NCBI RefSeq assembly: GCF_009905605.1
Contig: NZ_JAAAKZ010000002.1
Coordinates: 1-64,000, forward strand
Length of the DNA: 64,000 bases
DNA from: Runella sp. CRIBMP
Lineage (GTDB): Bacteria > Bacteroidota > Bacteroidia > Cytophagales > Spirosomataceae
Direction: 5' to 3'
Part shown: positions 15,875 to 24,057 of the stretch, piece by piece
How the letters are laid out: every line of letters begins with the position of its first letter
Numbering within the stretch: position 1 is the stretch's first letter
Translations under genes and position numbers: made by a program
Notes under the pieces: generated by a model
Seen by the model: the letters and a program-made list of their open reading frames with translations, nothing else
Databases searched by the model: none
Told to the model about the DNA's origin: nothing

Positions 15875-16888
15875 CTAAATTTTCTTCAAACCTGCCGTTT
15901 CGGCTTTGGCATCTTTTCCTAAGATTTTAGCCTTTTTGGGGGTAAAAGCAACCGTTTTGTTTTTGATGGGTTTGAGTGATTGGAGATAACTATAAATGGC
16001 TCCGAGGTCTTCTTCGCTCATTCCGCTGTAAAAAAGCCACGGCATAGGCGTATTAAAACCGTTCTGTGTGGCAAAGGAATGGAAGGTTTTAGGATCAAAT
16101 GACTTAAAACGAGCAATAAATGCCTTTTTGGGCCACTGTCCAATTCCTGTGGCCAGGTCGGGGGTTAAATTGGCCGATTGCACGGTGCCAATGGGCAACG
16201 GAAAAGACATTCCGCCCGCAAGCGACTTCTTTTTAACAGGAATGCCCATATGCCGTTTGGTGTGGCAATCTGCACAGCCCGCAAATGTAACTAAATAGCG
16301 GCCGTACCCGACAGAATCCTGCAAGGCTGGTTTGGATTGAAAAGTGGCTTTTTGGGGCATTTTTTTGAGGATGGGCTTTAACCATAAATCGGGTTTAGCG
16401 GCAGGAACGGGGTTTTCGATGGGAGGAATGGTGCGCAAGTAAGCGATGATGGATATAATGTCCTCGCGGTCCATTTTGCCGTAGTTTTGGTAGGGCATCA
16501 TCGGTAATAAGGCGGTTCCGTCTTTGGAAATGCCCGTCGTAATGGCGCGGTAGAGTTCGCCGTCGGTCCATGATTTTAGGGCAGCAGGCGTTAAGTTTTT
16601 CCCATAAAAAGTGCCCGGTAGGCCCATTTTATGGTCAAAGACCTCGCCGCCTGCGCCTTGAGTGCCTGCTATCATGGGACCTGCAAACTTCGAATAATCG
16701 CGGCGGGAGTGGCAATCCATACAAACGGCGACATGGTTGGCCAAGTATTCTCCGCGTTGAACGCGCTCTGGGGTGATGTTTATGGTTAGTTGTTCGGGTG
16801 CCCCAATCCGGGCTTGGGGGCTTTTGCAACCGATGAAAGCAAGGCACGCAGTAGCCTGCGCAACGAGAATGGCGTGGGTAAATTTCAT
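15875..16888 (-). CDS. Di-haem c-type cytochrome lipoprotein
   Basis: From the ATG at 16888, a 337-residue protein starts MKFTHAILVA with a lipobox LAFIGC (Cys 21); the frame is open 24 bases further upstream, but this start gives the better signal. It has two haem c sites, CMDCH at 56-60 and CADCH at 205-209. Candidate axial Met residues are in LLPMMPYQ and NTPMPW. The layout resembles cytochromes that pass electrons from dehydrogenases or from sugar oxidation to a terminal oxidase. It would sit at the periplasmic face. No partner oxidoreductase is adjacent. Confidence 0.85.
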   Translation of the reverse strand: MKFTHAILVAQATACLAFIGCKSPQARIGAPEQLTINITPERVQRGEYLANHVAVCMDCHSRRDYSKFAGPMIAGTQGAGGEVFDHKMGLPGTFYGKNLTPAALKSWTDGELYRAITTGISKDGTALLPMMPYQNYGKMDREDIISIIAYLRTIPPIENPVPAAKPDLWLKPILKKMPQKATFQSKPALQDSVGYGRYLVTFAGCADCHTKRHMGIPVKKKSLAGGMSFPLPIGTVQSANLTPDLATGIGQWPKKAFIARFKSFDPKTFHSFATQNGFNTPMPWLFYSGMSEEDLGAIYSYLQSLKPIKNKTVAFTPKKAKILGKDAKAETAGLKKI

Positions 16889-17006
16889 TTTTAAATGGCT
16901 GTTTAAAATCAAACAACTAAATTAATGATTTCACCTATGTATCGCCTCTATTTTCTGCTTGATTTATTAAACGTTCTTTGCAGGAATGACACTATTGGCT
17001 GGTTTC

Positions 17007-18227
17007 TTACTTTTTAAACACCAATGCTTGAACGGGCCGAATTCGACTGATAATCATGGTGGGTAGGAGTAAAATGAGCGCAATGAGCAAAATGATACCC
17101 GCGTTGAGCAACAAAATTGCTTTCCAATCAAAGACGATTGGAACCGTATTCATAAAATAATTGGTGGCATCGAGGGGAATGATTTTAAAACGGGATTGAA
17201 CCCAGCAGAGGCCAATACCAATGAGGTTTCCGATGAGCAACCCTTTGACGGACAGTTGAATACCCACGAAAAAAAAGATGCGCCGTATTTGTGCATTGGG
17301 ACTGCCGAGTGTTTTGAGAAGGCCCACCATCGGTGTGCGCTCCATCATCATTACGAGCAGAACCGACGCAATGTTGAAACACGTAACAAACAGCACCAAG
17401 ACCAACAAAACACTCGTGTTTTGGTCCAATAATTGGAGCCATTCAAATAAAGGTCTGAAGCGGTCCGTGACCCGTTCCATGCGCATATCGGCGGGGAGTT
17501 GGCCGTATAAGGTTTTGGCAGAAGACTCCAATTGGTCAAAATCATTGACAAAATATTCGTAGGCTCCGACCGAATCTGCCCCCCAGCCGTTGAGACGCTG
17601 TACCAAGCCAATGTCTCCCAGAACCAACTGATTATCAAATTCTTCGAGGTTGGTTTCGTAAATGCCAACAATGTTAAGTTTGCGGACGCGTGGCGGATTC
17701 TGGACAAAATACATCACGACATTATCGCCTACTTTTAAGTTTAATTTTTGGGCAATCACCCGGCTCAGAATAATTTCTTCGGCGTAAGACGTGTCTGAAA
17801 ATTGAATGGGGCGGCCTTCAACCAAACTTTCTTTCAATAAATCCCAGTCGTAATCACGACCTACACCCTTAATGACGGCCCCTTGCAATTCGTCAGGGGT
17901 TTTGAGAATACCCGCCTTGTGCGCAACGGCCTGTCGGTGGCGAATCCCCGGGATTTTTTGCCATTGATCATAAACGGGCGTGTGGAGCAAAATCGGTGAT
18001 TCTTCAAATGATTGGTTGAGCGATAGTTTGGAGACCTGAATATGGGAGCCAAAAAGAAAAACCTTTTGATAAATGGTGTCTTTAAACCCAAATAAGACAG
18101 ACAGGGCCACAATACCCACGGCAACCCCTAAGGCGATGGAGGCAATACCTACTCGGGAAACCGTAGCCGAAAAAGTGGCTTGCTGGGGCTGACGTATGCG
18201 ACGAGCCACGAAAACGGGGAAATTCAC
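17007..18227 (-). CDS. FtsX-type ABC transporter permease (LolC/LolE-like)
   Basis: About 406 residues with four membrane segments in the FtsX/MacB_PCD arrangement: one at about residues 20-45 (SRVGIASIALGVAVGIVALS), a large periplasmic domain, and three after residue 260, including GLLKTLGSPNAQIRRIFFF, a family hallmark. It is probably part of a lipoprotein-releasing or efflux ABC complex; no ATPase gene adjoins. A TTG codon at 18305 opens the frame upstream, but the GTG at 18225-18227 begins NFPVFVARRI, the usual family N-terminus, and so was chosen. Both are non-ATG, so the start is uncertain. Confidence 0.82.
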   Translation of the reverse strand: MNFPVFVARRIRQPQQATFSATVSRVGIASIALGVAVGIVALSVLFGFKDTIYQKVFLFGSHIQVSKLSLNQSFEESPILLHTPVYDQWQKIPGIRHRQAVAHKAGILKTPDELQGAVIKGVGRDYDWDLLKESLVEGRPIQFSDTSYAEEIILSRVIAQKLNLKVGDNVVMYFVQNPPRVRKLNIVGIYETNLEEFDNQLVLGDIGLVQRLNGWGADSVGAYEYFVNDFDQLESSAKTLYGQLPADMRMERVTDRFRPLFEWLQLLDQNTSVLLVLVLFVTCFNIASVLLVMMMERTPMVGLLKTLGSPNAQIRRIFFFVGIQLSVKGLLIGNLIGIGLCWVQSRFKIIPLDATNYFMNTVPIVFDWKAILLLNAGIILLIALILLLPTMIISRIRPVQALVFKK

Positions 18228-18368
18228 AGCCTGCGTTTGGTTGAAAGATTGATAGTTTGTATGTTTGAAAAGTCCCCGCAAAGGAAACACATTCTTTTTA
18301 ATCAACCTAGTCTTACACCTAGTTGGGGGAGGTCATAAATTGTCCTAAAACACAAACTTTGAGAACCT

Positions 18369-19577
18369 ATGAGCCTTACGTTTCTCTGTATCACCTGTTA
18401 CTTTAAAGGAGGGGATTTTATGCGGGCCTGCAAGGAAGCTGGCAACACGGTCTATTTGCTGACGGCCAAAAGAACCGAAGGCAAAGCATGGCCTTACGAA
18501 TCAATCGACGAGATTTTTTATTTGGAAGATGATTCCAATACGCTTTCCAACTTTGAGAACATGATTAAAGGTATGGCCTACGTGATGCGTACTCGCAAAA
18601 TAGACCGGGTAGTGGCCTTGGATGATTTTGACGTAGAAAAAGCGGCAACGATACGGGAGCATTTTCGGATTCCGGGCATGGGTCAAACCACGGCTCGTTA
18701 TTTTCGTGATAAGCTCGCCATGCGGGTGCAAGCCCGTGATGCGGGTGTTAAAGTGCCCGTGTTTAGTGCTTTGTTTAATGATGTAGAAATTACGGATTAT
18801 TTGCGGGCGTCCACTCCGCCGTGGGTCATCAAACCGCGTGCAGAAGCCTCGGCCGCCGGTATAAAAAAAGTGTATAGTTTTGATGAAGCATGGCAGACCA
18901 TTCATAGCTTGGGCGAAGAAAGACACTTGTTTTTGATTGAACAATTTAAACCAGGTGCCGTCTACCACGTCGATGCGCTTACGCTGGGTGGGAAAGTTAT
19001 ATTTCATCGCAGTAGTGAGTACCTCAATACGCCGTTTGAAGTGGCACACGGGGGCGGAATCTTTCGCTCTGTGACGGTAGAATTTAATTCGAAAGATGCC
19101 AAAGCCCTCAAAAAAATGAATGAACAGGTACTGAAAGCATTTAATTTGAACTACAGCGCGTCGCATACAGAAGTTATCAAATGCCACGAAGACGGAGAGT
19201 TTTATTTTCTGGAAACGGCATCGCGGGTAGGAGGGGCGCACTTGGCCGAAATGGTAGAAATGTCATCGGGCATTAACTTATGGAAGGAATGGGCCAAAGT
19301 AGAAAATGCGTTGGCCAAGGGAGAAAGTTATTCGTTGCCCGATGTCAGAGATGATTATTCTGGCATCATCATTTCGTTGGCTCGTCAGCAATGGCCGGAT
19401 TCATCGCCGTTCAATGACCCTGAAATTGTGTGGAGAATGAACGAAGAATACCACGTCGGCCTCATTGTACAATCCACAAGCCGAGCGCGAGTACTTGAAT
19501 TAATGGAAAAGTACGCTCAGATGATACGGCATGACTACCATGCCTCTGCCCCCGCGCAGGATAAACCTACCCATTAG
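18369..19577 (+). CDS. ATP-grasp ligase-like protein
   Basis: A 402-residue cytoplasmic protein with an ATP-grasp fold. The N-terminal domain (1-105) is a Rossmann-like pre-ATP region. Residues about 115-330 carry the ATP-grasp signature elements: a Lys-containing VIKPRAEASAAG loop, HLFLIEQFKPGAVYHVDALT and a metal-binding ETASRVGGAHLAEM. The family joins carboxylates to amines through an acyl-phosphate; here the substrate is unknown. It starts 64 bp before the divergent permease gene is reached and is separated by 40 bp from the PatB-like gene downstream, so the two may be co-transcribed. Confidence 0.82.
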   Translation: MSLTFLCITCYFKGGDFMRACKEAGNTVYLLTAKRTEGKAWPYESIDEIFYLEDDSNTLSNFENMIKGMAYVMRTRKIDRVVALDDFDVEKAATIREHFRIPGMGQTTARYFRDKLAMRVQARDAGVKVPVFSALFNDVEITDYLRASTPPWVIKPRAEASAAGIKKVYSFDEAWQTIHSLGEERHLFLIEQFKPGAVYHVDALTLGGKVIFHRSSEYLNTPFEVAHGGGIFRSVTVEFNSKDAKALKKMNEQVLKAFNLNYSASHTEVIKCHEDGEFYFLETASRVGGAHLAEMVEMSSGINLWKEWAKVENALAKGESYSLPDVRDDYSGIIISLARQQWPDSSPFNDPEIVWRMNEEYHVGLIVQSTSRARVLELMEKYAQMIRHDYHASAPAQDKPTH

Positions 19578-19617
19578 ATTGGGGAGGTATTGCATATAAA
19601 ATCAATCTTTTTTAAAA

Positions 19618-20748
19618 ATGAGTATTTTCGATACAGAAATCAACCGTCGCCACACCAGTAGTTATAAATGGGATAAATATCCCGAAAATGTCCTGCCAGT
19701 GTGGGTGGCCGACATGGATTTTCAGGCCGCACCTCCCATTCTTGAAGCGTTAAATAAAGTTACTCAACATGGAGTTTTTGGCTATTCTCGCTGTCCTGAT
19801 GAACTGAATGAGGTTATGATTGAGCGTCTTCGTACGCGCCATGCGTGGGAAATTGATAAAAATTGGATGGTATGGCTGGGAGGTTTAGTGCCGGCCATTG
19901 GCCTTGCCATTAGGGCCTTCACGCAGGTGGGGGAAGGAGTGATGACGGCGGTGCCGGTGTATCATCCGTTTATGATTGAAATCGAAATGGCCGATCGTGA
20001 GTTGCAGAAAGTCCCTTTAAAATTAGAAAATGAGCGCTGGACGCTTGATTTTGAGGCGATTGAAGCGGCCATTATGCCCAAAACCAAATTGTTTTTGCTT
20101 TGTAATCCCCACAATCCTGTGGGTACAATGTTTACGCGGGATGAACTGCAACGCTTGCATGAGATTTGTCAACGTCATGGTATTGTGGTTTGTTCGGATG
20201 AAATCCATTGTGATTTGATATTGGACGATACAAAAAAACATATTTCCTATGCTACACTCAGTCCAGAAGCCGCCCAAAACAGCATAACCTTATTGGCCCC
20301 GAGCAAAACCTTCAATTTGGCGGGCTTGGGTTGTTCGCTGGTGGTGATTGCCAATGAGGAGTTGCGCGCTAAGTTTGTCCGTACCAAAGCAGGGTTGATG
20401 CCCATGCTTTCGGCGTATGCGTACGAAGCGGCGTTGGCGGCCTACCGTGATGGGGCTTCGTGGCATGAGGAGTTGTTGGAATATTTAAAAGCGAATCACG
20501 ATTTGCTTTTGGAGACGGTCAATCAAATGAAGGGGTTGAAAATGAGGTCATTGGAAGCTACATATTTGGCGTGGATTGATACTCGTGATACTGGCCTAAC
20601 CGACGTAGCCAAACGACTCGAAGAGGCAGGTGTTGGCATCAATGATGGTGCAATCTTTGGAGAACCAGGTTTTATCCGACTCAATTTTGCCTGTACCCGC
20701 GCTACACTTGAAGAAGTTTTGAGGAGAATGAAAACGGTTTTTGTGTAA
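19618..20748 (+). CDS. MalY/PatB-family PLP-dependent C-S lyase
   Basis: A 376-residue fold-type I PLP enzyme. K230 in the SKTFNLAG motif is the Schiff-base lysine, and CNPHNPVG and DEIHCDL are the other landmarks of the MalY/PatB branch, which cleaves cystathionine or other cysteine conjugates and is distinct from the homo-tetrameric MetC. The WVADMDFQAAPPI motif at residues 29-41 is typical. The role could be sulfur-amino-acid metabolism or detoxification of cysteine conjugates; the sequence alone cannot say which. It follows the ATP-grasp gene by 40 bp and ends in a strong terminator. Confidence 0.85.
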   Translation: MSIFDTEINRRHTSSYKWDKYPENVLPVWVADMDFQAAPPILEALNKVTQHGVFGYSRCPDELNEVMIERLRTRHAWEIDKNWMVWLGGLVPAIGLAIRAFTQVGEGVMTAVPVYHPFMIEIEMADRELQKVPLKLENERWTLDFEAIEAAIMPKTKLFLLCNPHNPVGTMFTRDELQRLHEICQRHGIVVCSDEIHCDLILDDTKKHISYATLSPEAAQNSITLLAPSKTFNLAGLGCSLVVIANEELRAKFVRTKAGLMPMLSAYAYEAALAAYRDGASWHEELLEYLKANHDLLLETVNQMKGLKMRSLEATYLAWIDTRDTGLTDVAKRLEEAGVGINDGAIFGEPGFIRLNFACTRATLEEVLRRMKTVFV

Positions 20749-20757
20749 AAATTAAGA

Positions 20758-20790
20758 AAGGTCTGGTATAACTACCAGACCTTCTCATTA
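20758..20790 (+). terminator. Terminator after the PatB-like gene
   Basis: AAGGTCTGGTA (20758-20768) pairs perfectly with TACCAGACCTT (20773-20783). The downstream tract is moderately T-rich. Confidence 0.7.
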
Positions 20791-20940
20791 CTATTTATCT
20801 CATACGTTAGGCAAGTGTTAATTCGTATTTGGGAGGCTGTGGCATCTAGGTCAACGATGGCAAAAATGATATAAAAGTTAGACTAGATTGTTGATTAAAT
20901 TGTCGAATACAAATGTACCTTTATGTCTTTTATGAATCAA

Positions 20941-20976
20941 ATCAATAATATTGATGTTTTGATAGATAAAACCTAT
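20941..20976 (+). promoter_or_regulatory. Tandem OxyR/LTTR operator overlapping the oxyR start codon
   Basis: Two adjacent palindromes sit 21 bp apart. The first, ATCAATaatATTGAT (20941-20955), is a T-N11-A LysR-type box. The second, ATAGATAAAACCTAT (20962-20976), matches the OxyR motif ATAGntnnnanCTAT at every fixed position, and the start codon at 20975 lies inside it. Binding there would be expected to repress or autoregulate oxyR. The motif is known from Proteobacteria, so the match is inference for this phylum. Confidence 0.6.
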
Positions 20977-21913
20977 GACATTCGTACAACTTGAATATTT
21001 GGTTGCTTTGGATACGTATCGGCATTTTGCAATGGCGGCCGAAAACTGCTGCGTCACGCAGCCGACCCTGAGTATGCAAGTCCAAAAATTGGAAGATGAG
21101 TTGGGCGTGAAACTTTTTGACCGCAGTAAACAACCCGTCGTCCCGACTGAAATAGGTCAGTTGATCATCAAACAAGCGCGACTCTTGCTGCGCGAGTCAG
21201 CCAAAATTAAGGACATTGTCGACGAACATCGCGGAACCGTAGCGGGGGAGATTCGTGTGGGAATCATCCCGACCCTGGCGCCGTACCTTTTACCGTTGTT
21301 TTTGGATAATTTTATTAAAAAATACCCGCAGGTAAAGCTGAAAGTAATCGAATTGACCACCGAACAGCTTATTTCTAAATTAAACAAGGATTTGCTCGAC
21401 GTGGGAATTGTGGTGACCCCCTTGCAAGATGATCGAATTACGGAGTACCCCCTTTTTTACGAGGAGTTTGTGGCCTACCTTTCAGAATCAGAAAAAGCCT
21501 ACCAAAAAGAATTCATCCTTTCTGAAGATATTGACCCCAACCATCTTTGGCTTTTGGAGGAAGGACATTGTATACGCGGACAAATCCTGAATATCTGTGA
21601 ACTGCGGAAGCAGAATTCGCACATGCGAAATTTTGAATACGAGGCAGGAAGTATCGAAACCCTCAAACGGATGGTGGAACATTACGGTGGTATAACGATT
21701 TTACCTGAATTGTCACTGCGGGATTTAACGGAAAAGCAACGGTTGCAGGTTCGTCATTTTCACGTTCCTACGCCCACCAGAGAGGTGAGCCTCGTAATGC
21801 TCCGGCATCACCTCAAAAAGAGCATCATTGAAGCAATGAAAACCGAAATCCTGAACGTTATTCCCGAAAAAATGAAACAGAACATTTCGGGAAAGGTGAT
21901 AGAACTAGGTTAA
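20975..21913 (+). CDS. oxyR: OxyR-type LysR-family peroxide regulator
   Basis: A 312-residue LysR regulator with an N-terminal winged HTH (LEYLVALDTYRHFAMAAENC, then PTLSMQVQKLEDELG). The effector domain holds C199 and C208 in GHCIRGQILNIC, the same spacing and numbers as the redox-sensing pair of Escherichia coli OxyR, so peroxide sensing by disulfide formation is well supported. It should activate peroxide-defence genes; a peroxiredoxin gene lies at 53.4-53.8 kb but no direct link is visible. Upstream is a 190-bp spacer with a tandem operator overlapping the start. Confidence 0.93.
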   Translation: MTFVQLEYLVALDTYRHFAMAAENCCVTQPTLSMQVQKLEDELGVKLFDRSKQPVVPTEIGQLIIKQARLLLRESAKIKDIVDEHRGTVAGEIRVGIIPTLAPYLLPLFLDNFIKKYPQVKLKVIELTTEQLISKLNKDLLDVGIVVTPLQDDRITEYPLFYEEFVAYLSESEKAYQKEFILSEDIDPNHLWLLEEGHCIRGQILNICELRKQNSHMRNFEYEAGSIETLKRMVEHYGGITILPELSLRDLTEKQRLQVRHFHVPTPTREVSLVMLRHHLKKSIIEAMKTEILNVIPEKMKQNISGKVIELG

Positions 21914-22099
21914 CGGCATTTACATTATTTTATGCCCTGATTATCCTCATCAGATGCATTTTCGTCTAAAAATTCTTACTAGATGTCGCTTCCTTTAAAT
22001 AGAGAAACCGTTATTTGCTAACTTTCAGCTAGAGCTTGATTAAAATTTTATTAAATTTATTGGCTCATCGACTCTTTTCCGAAATTAAATCGTATTGTT

Positions 22100-23179
22100 A
22101 TGTCGGCCCCAACTCTTACTTTGCCTGCTCCTCCCGGTAAAATACGCTGGCGGCAACTTCTGGTTGTCTTCACCCATATTTTCTTTTGGGCGTGTTTTAT
22201 CTTCTTGCCTTTTATCTTGATTCAGTCTCAACAACCCGCTGCGGATACGCCTTCTAAGCTAACGAATGAGGAAAAAGAACGAATTTGGCAAATGACATTC
22301 TATTTTAGTCAGTTTTTTTCGGTATTGATATTTTACGCTAATTCAGAAGTTTTGCTTCCCAAAGTCTTTAAAAAACATGGCTTGGGTATTTATTTACTTA
22401 TCATTCTGACTACCTTTATCGTTGTTCTGACGATAACCTATTTCTTTCGTTATTGGATGATGGGATTTGCGCCAAGGACTTGGTTTACGTATTCAACTTT
22501 TTATTCGCTTATTTCGGTCATTGGAGTTAGTACATGTTTTCAATTATTGAGTGATTACCAACGCGAGCATCGCCTCCAAAACGAACAGGAAAAAGTACGT
22601 TTACAATCGGAACTGTCGTTTTTGCGGTCGCAGATAAGCCCTCACTTTATGTTCAATCTAATGAACAGCTTGGCGGCATTGGCCCGTAAAAAGTCAGATT
22701 TATTGGAACCCATGATTGTCAAGATGTCGGATTTGCTCAGATATATGCTCTATGATTCTGATGATGCCAGAATACCGTTGGATAAAGAAATGAATTACCT
22801 CAAGAGCTACGTTGAACTGCAACAAATGCGTTTTGGTAATAAAGTTAAAGTGGAAATGGACTTCCAAACGCCCACCAATGGCTTAGCGCTTGAGCCTATG
22901 CTGTTGATTCCTTTTGTCGAAAATGCCTTTAAACATGGGACGGGTTTTATTAGAGAACCTTATATTCAAATAGCGCTGGCAACCAACAAACATAAGCTGC
23001 ATTTTAGAGTACAAAACCGATTCAACAGCGATTTTGTGGAATCCAAAGATGGAAGTTCGGGGATAGGCTTGGCCAATGTTCGTCGTAGATTGGAACTGCT
23101 TTATCCAGAACAACATACACTTAAAATATCTAAGGAGAAGGACATCTTCATTACGGAAGTGGAAATTACATTAAAGTAA
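22100..23179 (+). CDS. LytS-type sensor histidine kinase
   Basis: A 359-residue membrane histidine kinase. Four membrane helices occupy about residues 15-165, with short loops and no evident sensory domain. The His_kinase domain starts at the LRSQISPHFMFNLMNSL motif, containing the phospho-acceptor His, and ends in an HATPase with N-box FVENAFKHG and G-box GIGLANVRRRL. It is the LytS/YehU type, usually paired with a LytTR regulator, as here 47 bp downstream. The input signal cannot be read from the sequence. Confidence 0.93.
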   Translation: MSAPTLTLPAPPGKIRWRQLLVVFTHIFFWACFIFLPFILIQSQQPAADTPSKLTNEEKERIWQMTFYFSQFFSVLIFYANSEVLLPKVFKKHGLGIYLLIILTTFIVVLTITYFFRYWMMGFAPRTWFTYSTFYSLISVIGVSTCFQLLSDYQREHRLQNEQEKVRLQSELSFLRSQISPHFMFNLMNSLAALARKKSDLLEPMIVKMSDLLRYMLYDSDDARIPLDKEMNYLKSYVELQQMRFGNKVKVEMDFQTPTNGLALEPMLLIPFVENAFKHGTGFIREPYIQIALATNKHKLHFRVQNRFNSDFVESKDGSSGIGLANVRRRLELLYPEQHTLKISKEKDIFITEVEITLK

Positions 23180-23226
23180 CAGTCCGCCTTTTTGAAGCGT
23201 CTAGTATCAATTTTAACTACTGAGTT

Positions 23227-23946
23227 ATGCATAAACTACGCTGTATTGCGGTTGATGATGAACCTTTGGCGCTCGAACTTTTGGAAGATAATATCCGCCA
23301 GGTTCCCTTTTTGGAACTGGTGGCAAGCAGCCAAAACGCTTTTGAGGCAATGGATATACTGCACGAACAGAATGCGGATTTGATTTTTTTAGACATTCAA
23401 ATGCCCGGAATTACGGGTGTCCAATTTTTGAAATCGTTGCAGGGGCAATCGTCATCTCCCATGGTAATTTTCATCACTGCCTATGAGCAATACGCACTAG
23501 AAGGATTTGAATTGGATGTAGTTGACTATTTGCTTAAACCCGTTTCGTTTGAGCGGTTTTTGAAGGCAGCCAATAAAGCATTCGAACTTTTCAAATTACG
23601 TCAACAGACACCCGCTCCTGAGTTATTATCGACGCATTTTTTTGTTAACGCCAATTATGCACTTGTAAAAATTCGTTACGATGAAATCACCTACATCGAA
23701 GGGTTGAAGGATTACGTAAAAATCTACCTTACCTCGGCACGCCATCCGGTTATTACTCGAATGACCTTGAAAGGGATTGAGCAAAAATTGCCTTCGCACG
23801 AATTTATGCGGGTACATAAATCTTACATTGTTTCATTGGATAAAATTCAGTCGGTGCGTAACCTAAAAATTCACATCGGAGAAGCTATTATCCCCGTTGG
23901 CGAGCAATACGTAGAAGAGTTTATGAAATCAATCGGCGAAAACTAA
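23227..23946 (+). CDS. LytTR-family response regulator
   Basis: A 239-residue response regulator. Residues 1-120 form a receiver with acidic pair VDDEP near 9-13, phospho-acceptor Asp in LIFLDIQMPG, Thr in ITAYEQ and Lys in LLKPVSF. Residues about 137-236 form a LytTR DNA-binding domain (YIEGLKDYVKIYL, MTLKGIEQKL, FMRVHKSYIV). It forms an operon with the LytS-type kinase just upstream. LytTR proteins bind tandem direct repeats; candidate targets were not found in the window. Confidence 0.94.
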   Translation: MHKLRCIAVDDEPLALELLEDNIRQVPFLELVASSQNAFEAMDILHEQNADLIFLDIQMPGITGVQFLKSLQGQSSSPMVIFITAYEQYALEGFELDVVDYLLKPVSFERFLKAANKAFELFKLRQQTPAPELLSTHFFVNANYALVKIRYDEITYIEGLKDYVKIYLTSARHPVITRMTLKGIEQKLPSHEFMRVHKSYIVSLDKIQSVRNLKIHIGEAIIPVGEQYVEEFMKSIGEN

Positions 23947-23992
23947 ATATTTCCGTTTCTTTGAGGGGCCAATCGCCCGAATATACATAGAA

Positions 23993-24035
23993 ATAAAGGC
24001 TTTTTTGAGTATAAAAAAGCCTTTATCTTTTTTTA
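23993..24035 (+). terminator. Terminator after the two-component operon
   Basis: ATAAAGGCTTTTTT (23993-24006) pairs perfectly with AAAAAAGCCTTTAT (24013-24026), followed by a long T-run. Confidence 0.85.
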
Positions 24036-24057
24036 TGGCTATCATCCATTCTGCCGT

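Noticed and set aside
18501-19241. 246-codon minus-strand frame inside the ATP-grasp gene
   Set aside because: It is antisense to a clear ATP-grasp coding sequence, with no domain, and is rich in residues typical of shadow frames.
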